Part shown: in pieces, positions 12,302 through 24,800 of the stretch
Layout: each line of letters opens with the position of its first letter
Numbering within the stretch: position 1 is the stretch's first letter
Origin: Onthophagus taurus
Taxonomy: Eukaryota; Arthropoda; Insecta; Coleoptera; Scarabaeidae
Direction: 5' to 3'
DNA: 64,000 nt
Assembly (NCBI RefSeq): GCF_036711975.1
Contig: NC_091973.1
Location: 4,154,001 to 4,218,000 of the forward strand
Notes under the pieces: generated by a model
The model's database searches: none
Told to the model about the DNA's origin: nothing
The model's input: only the letters and a program-made list of their open reading frames with translations
Program-made: the position numbers and the translations under genes

Positions 12302-12712
12302 ATTTCGAGCAATTCGTGCAATACCATGGTAACTTGAACAATACATAATACAACGCCTTGATTGCAAGCAACCTCAGCTAAAGTTTATAATGTAGAATCT
12401 ATGGCTTCCATTAATTATGATAGAAATGTATTATTTCGCATGATTTATTTGGTGCCAAGACGCTGCAATAAATACCATATCGCCCTAAATGTTATTGATA
12501 CATGCAGCGTTTCGGCTGCAAGCAACCTTGGTTAGACTTCAAATAGAGGATGTAAGATGTCAAGTGATTAAGTTGAGATCCTTTGTGGGCGATGTGGAGC
12601 AATTTATGCAATACCAATGGTAACTTGAACAATGCATAATACAACGCCTTGATTGCAAGCAACCTCAGCTAAGGTTTAAGAATTTATGGCTTCTCCTGAT
12701 TATGATGCAGCT
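12302..12712. repeat. Pair of direct repeats (~115 bp, 289 bp apart)
   Basis: The block beginning 'gagcaattcgtgcaatacca' at 12307 recurs at 12596 and contains 'gcaagcaacctcagct'. A related 'ggctgcaagcaaccttgg' lies between them at about 12505. The core resembles 'ccgcaagcgacctcggct' of the array at 62.7-64 kb, with CG replaced by CA at several positions. Confidence 0.6.
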
Positions 12713-12719
12713 AGCAGTT

Positions 12720-13434
12720 TTCAACATTCCATTTTTCTTTTCATATAAATGTACATTTTAAGAAAATAATTAGATAATAAAAAAAGGCGTAGGAAAATAC
12801 AGGTTATTTAAACCAGACAGTTTTAAATAATTATCAATATTTATCTTATTTAAAAATGTATAATTATGAATTAAAAAACTAATATTACATTTCGATGAAA
12901 TAATTATTGATAAAAATGATTGAATTTGTATTAAAATATTGATTTAGGAAAACCTATATTTTCAATAAACAATCAGGTTAGTTTTGTTGATCTATACAGG
13001 TAGAAATGAATGAATCAGAGAGGTGTTAATTTGGAAAATTTGGCAACGTTGTAAAAAAAAACTATGTTAAAATGCGAATTATTTAAATTACTCGGAAAAT
13101 TAGAAATATTAAGTAATAAAATAATAATTATTGAGTTTGATTGTGCGAGAATAAAATAGAAAAAAATTAAGGTTGGTTGACATCGTTGCCAAATAGTGTC
13201 TTTAAATCAATTATAGATGGCGTCAAAGTCAACACTAAACGTGTAATGTAAATGTTGTAATTTTACGATAAACAAATAACCCAGTTTAATATAATCGTTA
13301 AAAAAATGATATTAACTAGTTACGTTTCACGAGATTCACATTGATATATTTTTATTGGAATTTTTGATAGTACAGTGTAGAGGTTAGTTGTACCAGGTGT
13401 GATTCTATTAAATATACCTTAAAAAGCCATCGTT
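12720..13434. other. AT-rich upstream region of AP-1 mu
   Basis: No coding frame. The interval presumably contains the AP-1 mu promoter and 5' UTR. No TATA box can be assigned with confidence. Confidence 0.35.
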
Positions 13435-15107
13435 ATGTCGTCGTCGGCGATTTATATTTTAGATGTTAAGGGAAAGGTAAGTTTATTAACGTTAATGTTA
13501 TAAATAACATTTCTTTACAACTTTAATAATTAATAACCAAGATTATTTAAGAGAGTATCACCACAGTTTTAGTATGAGATACAATACAAGTCTGCAGAAA
13601 TCAATGTTTAAGGTACACACAAGATTTATTATTGGATTGTGGAATGTATGAGGGAACTGGTTAACAAATTAAATCATGACTAAGTTATTAACAAAATGTT
13701 TTAGGCAACAGTTATGAAATTGCCCCTATTTGAGTAATTAATAATAAAGAAATGTTATTTATGCTACTTCAAATAATGAAAATGAGTTGAAATTAATTAT
13801 GTAATTTTTAAAATTAGGTTTTAATATCACGGAACTATAGAGGTGATATAGACCTTGGAGTGATCGAGAAGTTTATGCCCCTATTAATGGAAAAAGAAGA
13901 GGAAGGTTTGTTAACGCCTATATTACAAACAGCAGACTGCACTTTTGCTTATATAAAAACGAATAATTTGTATATTGTAAGCACGACAAAGAAAAATGCT
14001 AACATAGCACTTGTGTTTGTATTTTTACATAAAATAGTCCAAGTGATGACTGAGTATTTTAAAGAATTAGAGGAAGAAAGTATCCGCGATAATTTCGTCG
14101 TTATTTACGAGTTGTTAGATGAATTGCTCGATTTTGGTTATCCACAAACGACGGATAGTAAAATCCTGCAAGAATACATAACCCAAGAAGGCCATAAACT
14201 TGAAATACAACCCAGGATACCTTTAGCGGTAACAAACGCCGTTTCTTGGCGATCTGAGGGTATCAAATATAGAAAAAATGAAGTATTTCTTGACGTTATC
14301 GAATCAGTTAATTTATTAGCAAACGCTAACGGCAATGTTTTACGTAGCGAAATCGTTGGTGCAATAAAAATGCGCGTATACCTGTCCGGTATGCCAGAAT
14401 TACGATTAGGACTAAACGATAAGGTTCTATTTGAAAGTACCGGTCGTGGTAAATCAAAATCCGTCGAACTGGAAGACGTTAAATTTCATCAATGCGTCCG
14501 ATTATCAAGATTTGAAACCGATAGGACCATTTCATTTATTCCGCCAGATGGCGAATTTGAATTGATGTCGTATCGGTTAAACACTCACGTGAAACCATTA
14601 ATTTGGATTGAATCGATAATCGAACGTCACGCTCATAGCAGGGTTGAGTACATGATTAAAGCAAAATCGCAGTTTAAACGACGTTCCACTGCAAATAACG
14701 TCGAAATCGTTATTCCGGTTCCCGGTGATGCAGATTCACCTAAATTTAAAACAACAATTGGGAGTGCAAAGTATGCTCCAGAACAAAACGCTATTACTTG
14801 GTCGATTAAATCATTTCCAGGCGGTAAAGAGTACTTAATGAGAGCTCATTTTGGATTACCAAGCGTTGAGTGCGAAGATTCTGAAGGAAAACCACCTATT
14901 CAAGTTAAATTTGAAATACCTTATTTCACCACTTCCGGAATCCAGGTTATTAATTCATTAATTAACTTTATAACAATCGTTTCTTTTATTAAATTAATTT
15001 ATTTTTAGGTTCGTTACTTAAAAATTATTGAAAAAAGCGGATACCAAGCATTACCATGGGTGAGATATATCACTCAAAATGGGGACTATCAACTTCGTAC
15101 TAATTAG
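13435..15107 (+). CDS. AP-1mu: AP-1 clathrin adaptor complex, medium (mu) subunit
   Basis: Medium subunit of the AP-1 adaptor, which recognises tyrosine-based (YxxPhi) sorting signals on cargo at the trans-Golgi network and endosomes and works downstream of Arf GTPases. Three exons: 13435-13476 (MSSSAIYILDVKGK), 13818-14945 and 15009-15107, all phase 0, giving 422 aa, the usual AP-1 mu length. Residues 1 to about 140 form the longin-like N-terminal domain; about 158-421 form the mu homology domain (NAVSWRSEGIKYRKNEVFLD through PYFTTSGIQVRYLKI), ending in GDYQLRTN. The frame read past base 14945 runs into the last intron; the true C-terminus lies in the third exon. The strong AP-1-type N-terminus argues against AP-2 mu. 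No disruption is visible. Confidence 0.96.
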
Positions 15108-15192
15108 GGAAAAAACGAGATCATAAAGTATTATTATTATTATTATTGCTGGCTGATTTAATTTGATTTTTGATTTAAACAAATTTTCTATC

Positions 15193-15198
15193 AATAAA
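15193..15198 (+). promoter_or_regulatory. Polyadenylation signal of AP-1 mu
   Basis: AATAAA about 86 bases after the stop codon, with a further AATAAA near 15236. Either could direct 3' end formation. Confidence 0.45.
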
Positions 15199-15423
15199 AA
15201 ATATTATAAATTTTTTTTCTGTTCAGGAAGATGTTAAATAAATAATTTCTTAGTATTTTGAATTTAATCTATCATTCAATATCATCGAATTTGTCTCTCA
15301 GAATCAGGGAGGCTGACTCTACTTGTCTGGGGTAATTTCATTTTAAAATCTGACATTTCATTTATGGAAGAAATTGGGTTAGGTTGGGATGATACCGCCG
15401 CGTTCACGAAAAAAAAGTGCCAA

Positions 15424-15475
15424 GAGGCTAAGAACAAACCAAAGATGCTGGGAATCAGTCTCAGAGGCAGAGTGC
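15424..15475 (+). repeat. Left direct repeat flanking the 174-bp array
   Basis: The block starting GAGGCTAAG and containing CAAAGATGCTGGG matches 17521-17573 in the same orientation, with a few substitutions. The two copies bracket the satellite array between them. Confidence 0.65.
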
Positions 15476-15489
15476 GCAATTCGAAGGTT

Positions 15490-17515
15490 TACTAAGATCC
15501 TATTGGACAATTTTTCTTAATAAAATCAGTAAGCACTAAAAGTGATGGAGAAAGACGTTATGAATAAAAAGTGTTCCTAATGCATCAAGAAATCATAATC
15601 CATAATTATTTCAGATTTATCTATCACCAGTTTCTAATGATACAGTAAAAATCACAAAATGTCAAAATTTGACGATTTTTCTTAATAAAATCAGCTATAA
15701 CCTAGGTACTAAAACTGATGGAGAAAGACGTTATGAATAAAAAATGTTCCTAACACATCAAGAAATCATAATCTATAATTATTTCATATTTATCTATCAC
15801 CGGTTTCTAATGATATAGCATAAATCACAAAATGTCAAAATTTGATGATTTTTCTTAATAAAATCCGCTATAACCTAAGTACTAAAAGTGATGGAGAAAG
15901 ACGTTATGAATAAAAAGTGTTCCTAATACATCAAGAAATCATAATTCGTAATTATTTCATATTTATCTATCACCAATTTCTAGTGATGTAGCATAAATCA
16001 CAAAATGTCTAATTTGACGATTTTTCTTAATAAAATCCGCTATAACCTAAGTACTAAAACTGATGGAGAAAGACGTTATGAATAAAAAATGCTCCTAATA
16101 CATCAAGAAATCATAATCCATAATTATTTCATATTTATCTATCACTCGTTTCTAGTGATATAGCATAAATCACAAAATGTCAAAATTTGACGATTTTTCT
16201 TAATAAAATCAGCTATAACCTAAGTACTAAAACTGATGGAAAAAGACGTTATTAATAAAAAATGTTCCTAATACATCAAGAAATCATAATTCGTAATTAT
16301 TTCATATTTATCTATCACCAATTTCTAGTGATGTAGCATAAATCACAAAATGTCTAAATTTGACGATTTTTCTTAATAAAATGAGCTATAACGTGAGTAC
16401 TAAAAAGGATGGAGAAAGACGTTATGAATAAAAAATGTTCCTAATACATCAAGAAATCAGAATTCGTAATTATTTCATATTTATCTATCACCAATTTCTA
16501 GTGATGTAGCATAAATCACAAAATGTCAAAATTTGACGATTTTTCTTAATAAAATCCGCTATAACCTAAGTACTAAAACTGATGGAGAAAGACGTTATGA
16601 ATAAAAAATGTTCCTAATACATCAAGAAATCATAATCCATAATTATTTCATATTTATCTATCACTCGTTTCTAGTGATATAGCATAAATCACAAAATGTC
16701 AAAATTTGACGATTTTTCTTAATAAGATCAGCTATAACCTAAGTACTAACACTGATGGAGAAAGACGTTATGAATAAAAAATGTTCCTAATGCATCAAGA
16801 AATCATAATCCATAATTATTTCATATTTATCTATCACTCGTTTCTAGTGATATAGCATAAATCACAAAATGTCAAAATTTGACGATTTTTCTTAATAAGA
16901 TCAGCTATAACCTAAGTACTAAAACTGATGGAGAAAGACGTTATGAATAAAAAATGTTCCTAATGCATCAAGAAATCATAATCCATAATTATTTCATATT
17001 TATCTATCACTCGTTTCTAGTGATATAGCATAAATCACAAAATGTCAAAATTTGACGATTTTTCTTAACAAAATCAGCTATAGCCTGAGTACTAAAATTG
17101 ATGAAGAAAGAGGTTATGAATAAAAAATGTTCCTAATACATCAAGAAATCAGAATTCGTAATTATTTCATATTTATCTATCATCAATTTCTAGTGATGTA
17201 GCATAAATCACAAAATGTCTAAATTTGACGATTTTTCTTAATAAAATGAGCTATAACGTGAGTACTAAAAAGGATGGAGAAAGATGTTATGGATAAAAAA
17301 TGTTCCTAATACAACAAGAAATCATAATCCATACTTGTTTCATATTTATCTATCACCAGTTTCTAGTGATGTAGCATAAATCACAAAATGTCTAAATTTG
17401 ACGATTTTTCTTAATAAAATGAGCTATAACGCGAGTACTAAAATTGATGGAAAAAGGCGTTATTAATAAAAAATGTTCCTAAAACATTAAGAAATCATAA
17501 TCCATAATCTAGTGA
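15490..17515. repeat. 174-bp satellite, array 1 (about 11-12 copies)
   Basis: Head-to-tail monomers of about 171-175 bp. The marker GACGATTTTTCTTAATAAAA recurs near 15671, 15844, 16015, 16189 and 16363 and onward to about 17400. Conserved segments include GAGAAAGACGTTATGAATAA and ACATCAAGAAATCA. Copies are very similar but fall into subtypes, for example ending 'cactcgtttctagtga' versus 'caccaatttctagtga'. Subtypes recur in blocks, which suggests expansion by unequal exchange. The same satellite reappears at 22.1-24.6 kb. Confidence 0.9.
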
Positions 17516-17520
17516 TGTAG

Positions 17521-17573
17521 GAGGCTAAGGAGAAACCAAAGATGCTGGGGATTTGTCTCGGAGACAGATAGGG
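17521..17573 (+). repeat. Right direct repeat flanking the 174-bp array
   Basis: Second copy of the GAGGCTAAG...GATGCTGGG block, directly after the last, truncated satellite copy. Confidence 0.65.
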
Positions 17574-18668
17574 TTGGGAAAATTGAATACCTGTATTTCG
17601 GTATATTTTCAATGTAATACCGGTATTGGAAAAAAATATAAGGAAGCTAAAAATGGAGAGGTAAAATAATGAATTAAACGAAATTTGATAATAAATTTAT
17701 TATAAAAATGTAAAATAAATAAATAATTAATCATATATATATAAAAACTTTGAACTGATGAAAAAACCCTCTCTGATTCCACGCTTGTTGGAGGAATGGT
17801 GATTAAGTAGTCATAAATTTTTTGAAGATGACTACCTCAAATACCCTCGTTGTCGAAGCACCTCATTTCCTTTTCTACCAATGCTTCCAAAGTGAGATTT
17901 TTGGAAATTAGTGGAGAAGATGATAATTTTTCTTTAATAGCCATATTTAATTTGTTTGCTAATGTTAATTACCCTTGTTCACTTGATGTACTAGCAAAAT
18001 ATTTTTGTTCATATGATGTACTCGGTAGATTTTCTTTGTTTTCGTCCGTTAGTCTATTTAATGAAATTAGAACTTTGGGAAATTTGATTGTTTAAGAGTT
18101 TCAATCATAAATGATACAGTTACATTTGCCGTTAAGAGATCTGCATCGAAATAATATACAATACGAAAATACTGAAAAATATCGGTATTGTGGAAAAAGA
18201 CCACAATAGACAAAAGAGTTGCAAATGAGAGTACAGAGTATAAATGGCGTGAAACAAATCGAATAAGCTTACATCAGGAGTGGATAAAGACAAGGTGAAA
18301 AAGAAGATTTATTTGTAACCAAAAAACACTCTTGAAATGTGCGATGTTTCAAATTCTAAAACTTCGCTAATTAATTGGGGTTCGTTGAATTATTTGAGGG
18401 ACTAAAATATCAAATAAGTATAAGAAATTAAGATTGTAATGATTTTTTTACAGTTTTATATATAAATAAAAATTCAAAATGAAGTATTGAAAGTAGTATA
18501 ACTTCATTAAAGTTTAGGGTAAAATAAAAATAGCAGATTGGTAACACTGAAGTATACACCATAACTGTAAGACACGTATGTGTTGTAAAACTGTCCTGTC
18601 AGTTGAGTTACTCTCGTAATTATCATTCGAAGTTTTCTTAAATCCAACGTGGCAAGATCGAATAGACC
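17574..18668. other. Upstream region of the Arf gene
   Basis: AT-rich, without supported coding sequence. At about 18597 the sequence CTGTCAGTTGAG resembles an insect initiator (TCAGTY) about 70 bases before the Arf start codon, a plausible transcription start. The open frame at 17850-18095 has no recognisable protein character. Confidence 0.35.
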
Positions 18669-19382
<714 letters not shown>

Positions 19383-19700
19383 GATACTGTTTCGTTTGAT
19401 TGTAACATTAAGGTGAAGTGGGGATTACTAAAAACATTCAGATCGAAATGGGGGCGGCGCGCTAAATCTTCAAGTGCTAGCGCCCTTCCGTTAGGTGCCA
19501 GCAAGACACGCCTTAACCCTTTGATTATTATTATTTTTCTTTTTGGTGATACCCACCTTATTTATAATATATTTTCCGCATTTAATATTAAGGATTTACT
19601 TATTCACTTGTTATTAGTATTTTCGATTTTTGTGATTTATATAAGTGACTGATTAAAAAATGTCCACCAAAATTATTTGTTTATTATTTATTTTTTAAAC
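19383..19700. other. Arf 3' UTR
   Basis: Directly follows the stop codon. The open frame 19413-19652 has no homology I recognise and lies in the untranslated region. Confidence 0.4.
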
Positions 19701-20660
19701 CTCTCTTCATTATGGCTTATCATGGGACACTGCCATCGCCATTGTGTAGAGGGGTGATGGCCTGAAGTGGCTATAAATAATGGTAAAGGATGTAAATGAC
19801 CATATATATACTATCTTCTATATCGCTGACTAAGGCAGCAAAAGAGTGTAAACACTAGAGTGCAGATATATATATATATCTGTCTTTGTCGTACCCCCGT
19901 CGACTCAAGAGACATGTGTGAACACGTGATGAGTACGCTTTTATCTTATTGGACGGTGAATTAAAAATTAATAGCAGCTGATGACCTTGATGTTTATAAA
20001 TCAACAAATAAATGTTTGACATAAATATAACCTAAAATCTAAATATTTAGTTATGTATATTATAGGTTTCATGTGTATAATAACATAATTATTAACATAT
20101 TTTAGGACTAAGCAATTTAAAATGTAATTGTTATTTGTTAAGAAAGTGAAGCAAAAGTGTTAAAAGTAAAATAAAAAAGAAAGAGAGTAGTGGAGATATT
20201 TTTGGGTCCTAAAAATTGGTTAAGCAGGTAGAAGGAAAGGTCTCAGTGTAATAAAAAAGAATTCAAAGTCCTCCTTTTCTTGAAACATTTTTCTTTATAA
20301 ACATTTAGAGTACATATACTCTAATTTATTTGATGCATCAGTGATAATTTATAGTTAAAGTAAACCATCTATAATAATAATTGCATTTTAAAGCTGCATA
20401 AAATACGCGCGAAACACTTCAAACTCTTTAAAATTTACGATTCGCGCTAGCGCTTTCGCGACACGGGGGTCCGACAAAGACAAAACATATATCATTCCGT
20501 CTTCTTTTGATGGAAACGCTCGCCACTCATTGCTTAGATAGGGAGTCAGCGATATAGGAGATAGTATATATATGTAAATGACACACATCAAAGGGCGCCA
20601 TCATTCTATGACCATTCTAGTGGTCCACCATGAGCCATAGTGAATAAGGGCCATAACATT
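19700..20660. mobile_element. Non-autonomous element with ~200-bp imperfect terminal inverted repeats
   Basis: The left end (from about 19708, TTCATTATGGCTTATCATGG) matches the reverse complement of the right end (about 20648, TTCACTATGGCTCAT). Further inside, inverted matches continue: ATATATATACTATCTTCTAT with TATCGCTGACT, and TGTCTTTGTCG.ACCCCCGT. The interior (about 19920-20450) is AT-rich and lacks a transposase. This suggests a MITE or fold-back element inserted in or beyond the Arf 3' UTR. Exact ends and target duplication are not clear. Confidence 0.6.
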
Positions 20661-21832
20661 ACTAAAATAAAAACAATTAAGTAGATAGACCAAAACAATT
20701 TTATTAGCTGTATATCATATAACGTATAAACAATAATTCCCAACAGAAGTATAACTATAGTACAGTATTAATCGGAGGTAAAACATTTGCAAGAACTCAC
20801 AGATATAAACACAGATAGAAAAATTTGCAAGGTTGGCACGGGCGCAGGAGTATGTTCATTTGGGCTCCCAAAAAAAAAATAATTAACAATATTTAAAAAA
20901 ACATTCGAGAAAAATGCATTAATCGGCCGGTTGGTTATATTTATTTACAAATAAAGTCAGATTTAATGAATCTTTTCCGCGAGGCTATGTACAGACTCCT
21001 AATTGATGATGCGAATTAAACAACAAGCTTCAACATCGAGATTTTTTTCATTTTTAAATATATATTTCAAGGAGCCTCTTCGTTTACTCAATAAACTAGA
21101 GAGAGGTTATCGTGCGTTGATGTATTTTTAGCTTGATTATTGTTGTAGTAACCAAAAAACTGGCCCATGCACTTTTTGCGGAAACTAAACGACGTTAATA
21201 AACATTACGGACACAGTTTAAGGGCACTGATACATTTGCAAAATAATCTAAAAACTACCTTTAGCTGACGTGAAATATATATTATATGTATATTATATAT
21301 ATTATTTTTTGTAGTTTTTTTTTTAATTTTTTTGTTTCATATTTTCCAGTTTCCTTACCAACGTTTTTTTTGTTTTTTTGAATCAATCCGCAAGAAGTTA
21401 GTATTAAATCAATTGATAATAATAATTAATATTAACACTAATTATTATTAGAATTTAAAGCGTCTATCACATAAATCGGAAACGAAAGAGCAAACGTCAA
21501 AACGCTTTACTTCGCAGAGCAGACATAAACGTTAAAGAAAAATATCGGAATAATCTCAACTACAAGCTAAAAGAAACGATATAAAAAACGCTAACCCTAG
21601 TTTTTTGTTTTTACTCTTAACTAGATTACTTGAATTTTTTTTTTTTTTTGCTCAGGTCGTAGATTCCCATGGAGAAGCACCGAAACGCGGATTTAAACTA
21701 CTTTTCCAGGATGGACAGGTATCGTAATAATGCGATGGCTCAAAAGAAATACACAGGTTATTGCTAGTACATGACGACGACGTATACGCTAAGCCGCAGC
21801 ACGTATGACGGCGGCGGTAGCGGCCCCCAGAG
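20661..21832 (-). other. Probable makorin 3' UTR and downstream spacer
   Basis: No coding sequence on either strand apart from frames overlapping the last makorin exon. A minus-strand AATAAA at 20945-20940 would give a 3' UTR of roughly 890 bases. Several homopolymer T runs (for example near 21635) are present. Confidence 0.4.
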
Positions 21833-24800
21833 CTAGTAGAACTCATGCGAGAAATCGCAATCTGAAAATACAGAATCGTCCGTATCCGAAAACATCTCCA
21901 AGTCGACCCATCCAAGCAAATCGTCGAATTCCAGCGAATCACTGCTTAGATTATCACGCAAGTACCCCAACATTAATAATCGCTGTAAAAAAAAAAAAAA
22001 CAATTAATTACATTTTTGTATGAGAAACTTGTATTAAAATTAACATAAGTATATTTAAAGCCACTACAACGATACTGTAATAAAATTACTCAAAATCCGT
22101 ACAAATAACAATTACGTGGTCAAAGTGGACGATTTTTCTTAATAAAATCAGCTACAACCTAAGTACTGAAACTGATGGAGAAAAACGTTATGAATAAAAA
22201 ATGTTCCTCATGCACCAAGAAATTATAATCCATAATTATTTCATATTTATCTATCACTCGTTTCTAGTGATATAGCATAAATCATAAAATGTCAAAATTG
22301 GACGATTTTTCTTAAAAAAAATGAACTATAACTTAAGTATTAAAACTGATGGAGAAAGACGTTATGAATAAAAAATGCTCCTAATACATCAAGAAATCAT
22401 AATCCATAATTATTTCATATTTATCTATCACCGGTTTCTAATGATGTAGCATAAATCACAAAATGTCAAAATTGCTTAATAAAATCAGCTACAACCTAAG
22501 TACTAAAACTGATGGAGAAAGGTGTTATGAATAAAAAATGTTCCTAATGCATCAATAAGTAATAATCCATAATTATTTCATATTTATCTATCACCGGTTT
22601 CTAATGATACAGTATAAATCGCAAAATGTCAAAATTGGACGATTTTTCTTAAAAAAATCAACTATAACTTAAGTATTAAAACTGACGGAGAAAGACGTTA
22701 TGAATAAAAGTTGTTCCTAATGCATCAAGAAATCATAATCCCTAATTATTTCATATTTATCTATCACCGGTTTCTAATGATACAGCATAAATCACAAAAT
22801 GTCAAAATTGCTTAATAAAATCAGCTACAACCTAAGTACTAAAACTGACGGAGAAAGACGTTATGAATAAAAAATGTTCCTAATGCATCAAGAAATCATA
22901 ATCCATAATTATTTCATATTCATCTATCACCGGTTTCTAATGATACAGCATAAATCACAAAATGGCAAAATTGGACGATTTTTCTTAAAAAAATCAGCAA
23001 TGACGTCTGTACCAAAACTGATGGAAAAAAACGTTATGAATAAAAGTTGTTCCTAATGCATCAAGAAATCATAATCCATAATTATTTCATATTTATCTAT
23101 CACCCGTTTCTAATGATACAGCATAAATCACAAAATGGCAAAATTGGACGATTTTTCTTAATAAAATCAGCTATAACCTAAGTACTAAAACTGATGGAGA
23201 AAACCATTATGAATAAAAGTTGTTCCTAATGCATCAAGAAATCATAATCCATAATTATTTCATATTTATCTATCACCAGTTTCTAATGATACAGCATAAA
23301 TCACAAAATGGCAAAATTGGACGATTTTTCTTAATAAAATCAGCTATAACCTAAGTACTAAAACTGATGGAGAAAACCATTATGAATAAAAGTTGTTCCT
23401 AATGCATCAAGAAATCATAATCCATAATTATTTCATATTTATCTATCACCAGTTTCTAATGATACAGCATAAATCACAAAATGTCAAAATTGGACGATTT
23501 TTCTTAATAAAATCAACTATAACTTAAGTATTAAAACTGATGGAGCAAGACGTTATGAATAAAAAATGCTCCTAATACATCAAGAAATCATAATCCATAA
23601 TTATTTCATATTTATCTATCACCGGTTACTAATGATACAGCATAAATCACAAAATGTCCAAATTGCTTAATAAAATCAGCTACAACCTAAGTACTAAAAC
23701 TGACGGAGAAAGATATTATGAATAAAAAATGTTCCTAATGCATCAATAAGTAATAATCCATAATTATTTCATATTTATCTATCACCAGTTTCTAATGATA
23801 CAGCATAAATCGCAAAATGTCAAAATTGAACGATTTTTCTTAAAAAAAATCAACTATAACTTAAGTATTAAAACTGATGGAGAAAGACGTTATGAATAAA
23901 AGTTGTTCCTAATGCATCAAGAAATCATAATCGATAATTATTTCATATTCATCTATCACCAGTTTCTAATGATACAGCATAAATCACAAAATGTCAAAAT
24001 TGGACGATTTTTCTTAATAAAATCAACTATAACTTAAGTATTAAAACTGATGGAGCAAGACGTTATGAATAAAAAATGCTCCTAATACATCAAGAAATCA
24101 TAATCCATAATTATTTCATATTTATCTATCACCGGTTTCTAATGATACAGCATAAATCACAAAATGTCAAAATTGCTTAATAAAATCAGCTACAACCTAA
24201 GTACTAAAACTGACGGAGAAAGATGTTATGAATAAAAAATGTTCCTAATGCATCAATAAGTAATAATCCATAATTATTTCATATTTATCTATCACCAGTT
24301 TCTAATGATACAGTATAAATCGCAAAATGTTAAAATTGAACGATTTTTCTTAAAAAAAATCAACTATAACTTAAGTATTAAAACTGATGGAGAAAGACGT
24401 TATGAATAAAAGTTATTCCTAATGCATCAAGAAATCATAATCCATAATTATTTCATATTTATCTATCACCAGTTTCTAATGATACAGCATAAATCACAAA
24501 ATGTCAAAATTGCTTAATAAAATCAGCTATAACAGTATTAAAACTGATGGAGAAATATTATGAATAAAATTATCATTGCAAAGCGATGTCGCATCAAACA
24601 ATTATTTTAGAAGTTGAAAAATATGTTTATAGTAGCAACATCTGCGGGACTGACGCCCGTCGCCACTACCAGATTAACATCGTCTACGTTCAAACTTATT
24701 TATTAAAAAGTCGAGCTAAATTTTCGTTAGTCTCGCTTTGTTATTCGAGAACGTTGAACGCATGCGTTATTACGAGTTTAGAAGCGGAATTGAATTAGAA

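Noticed and set aside
15490-17515. CRISPR-like array
   Set aside because: The repeats are contiguous 174-bp monomers without spacers, in an intron-containing eukaryotic genome; this is satellite DNA.
21652-21942. 96-codon minus-strand frame near the makorin 3' end
   Set aside because: It overlaps the terminal makorin exon in another frame. The exon frame 21982-21833 has the correct acceptor, phase and acidic makorin-like C-terminus, so the longer frame is a shadow.
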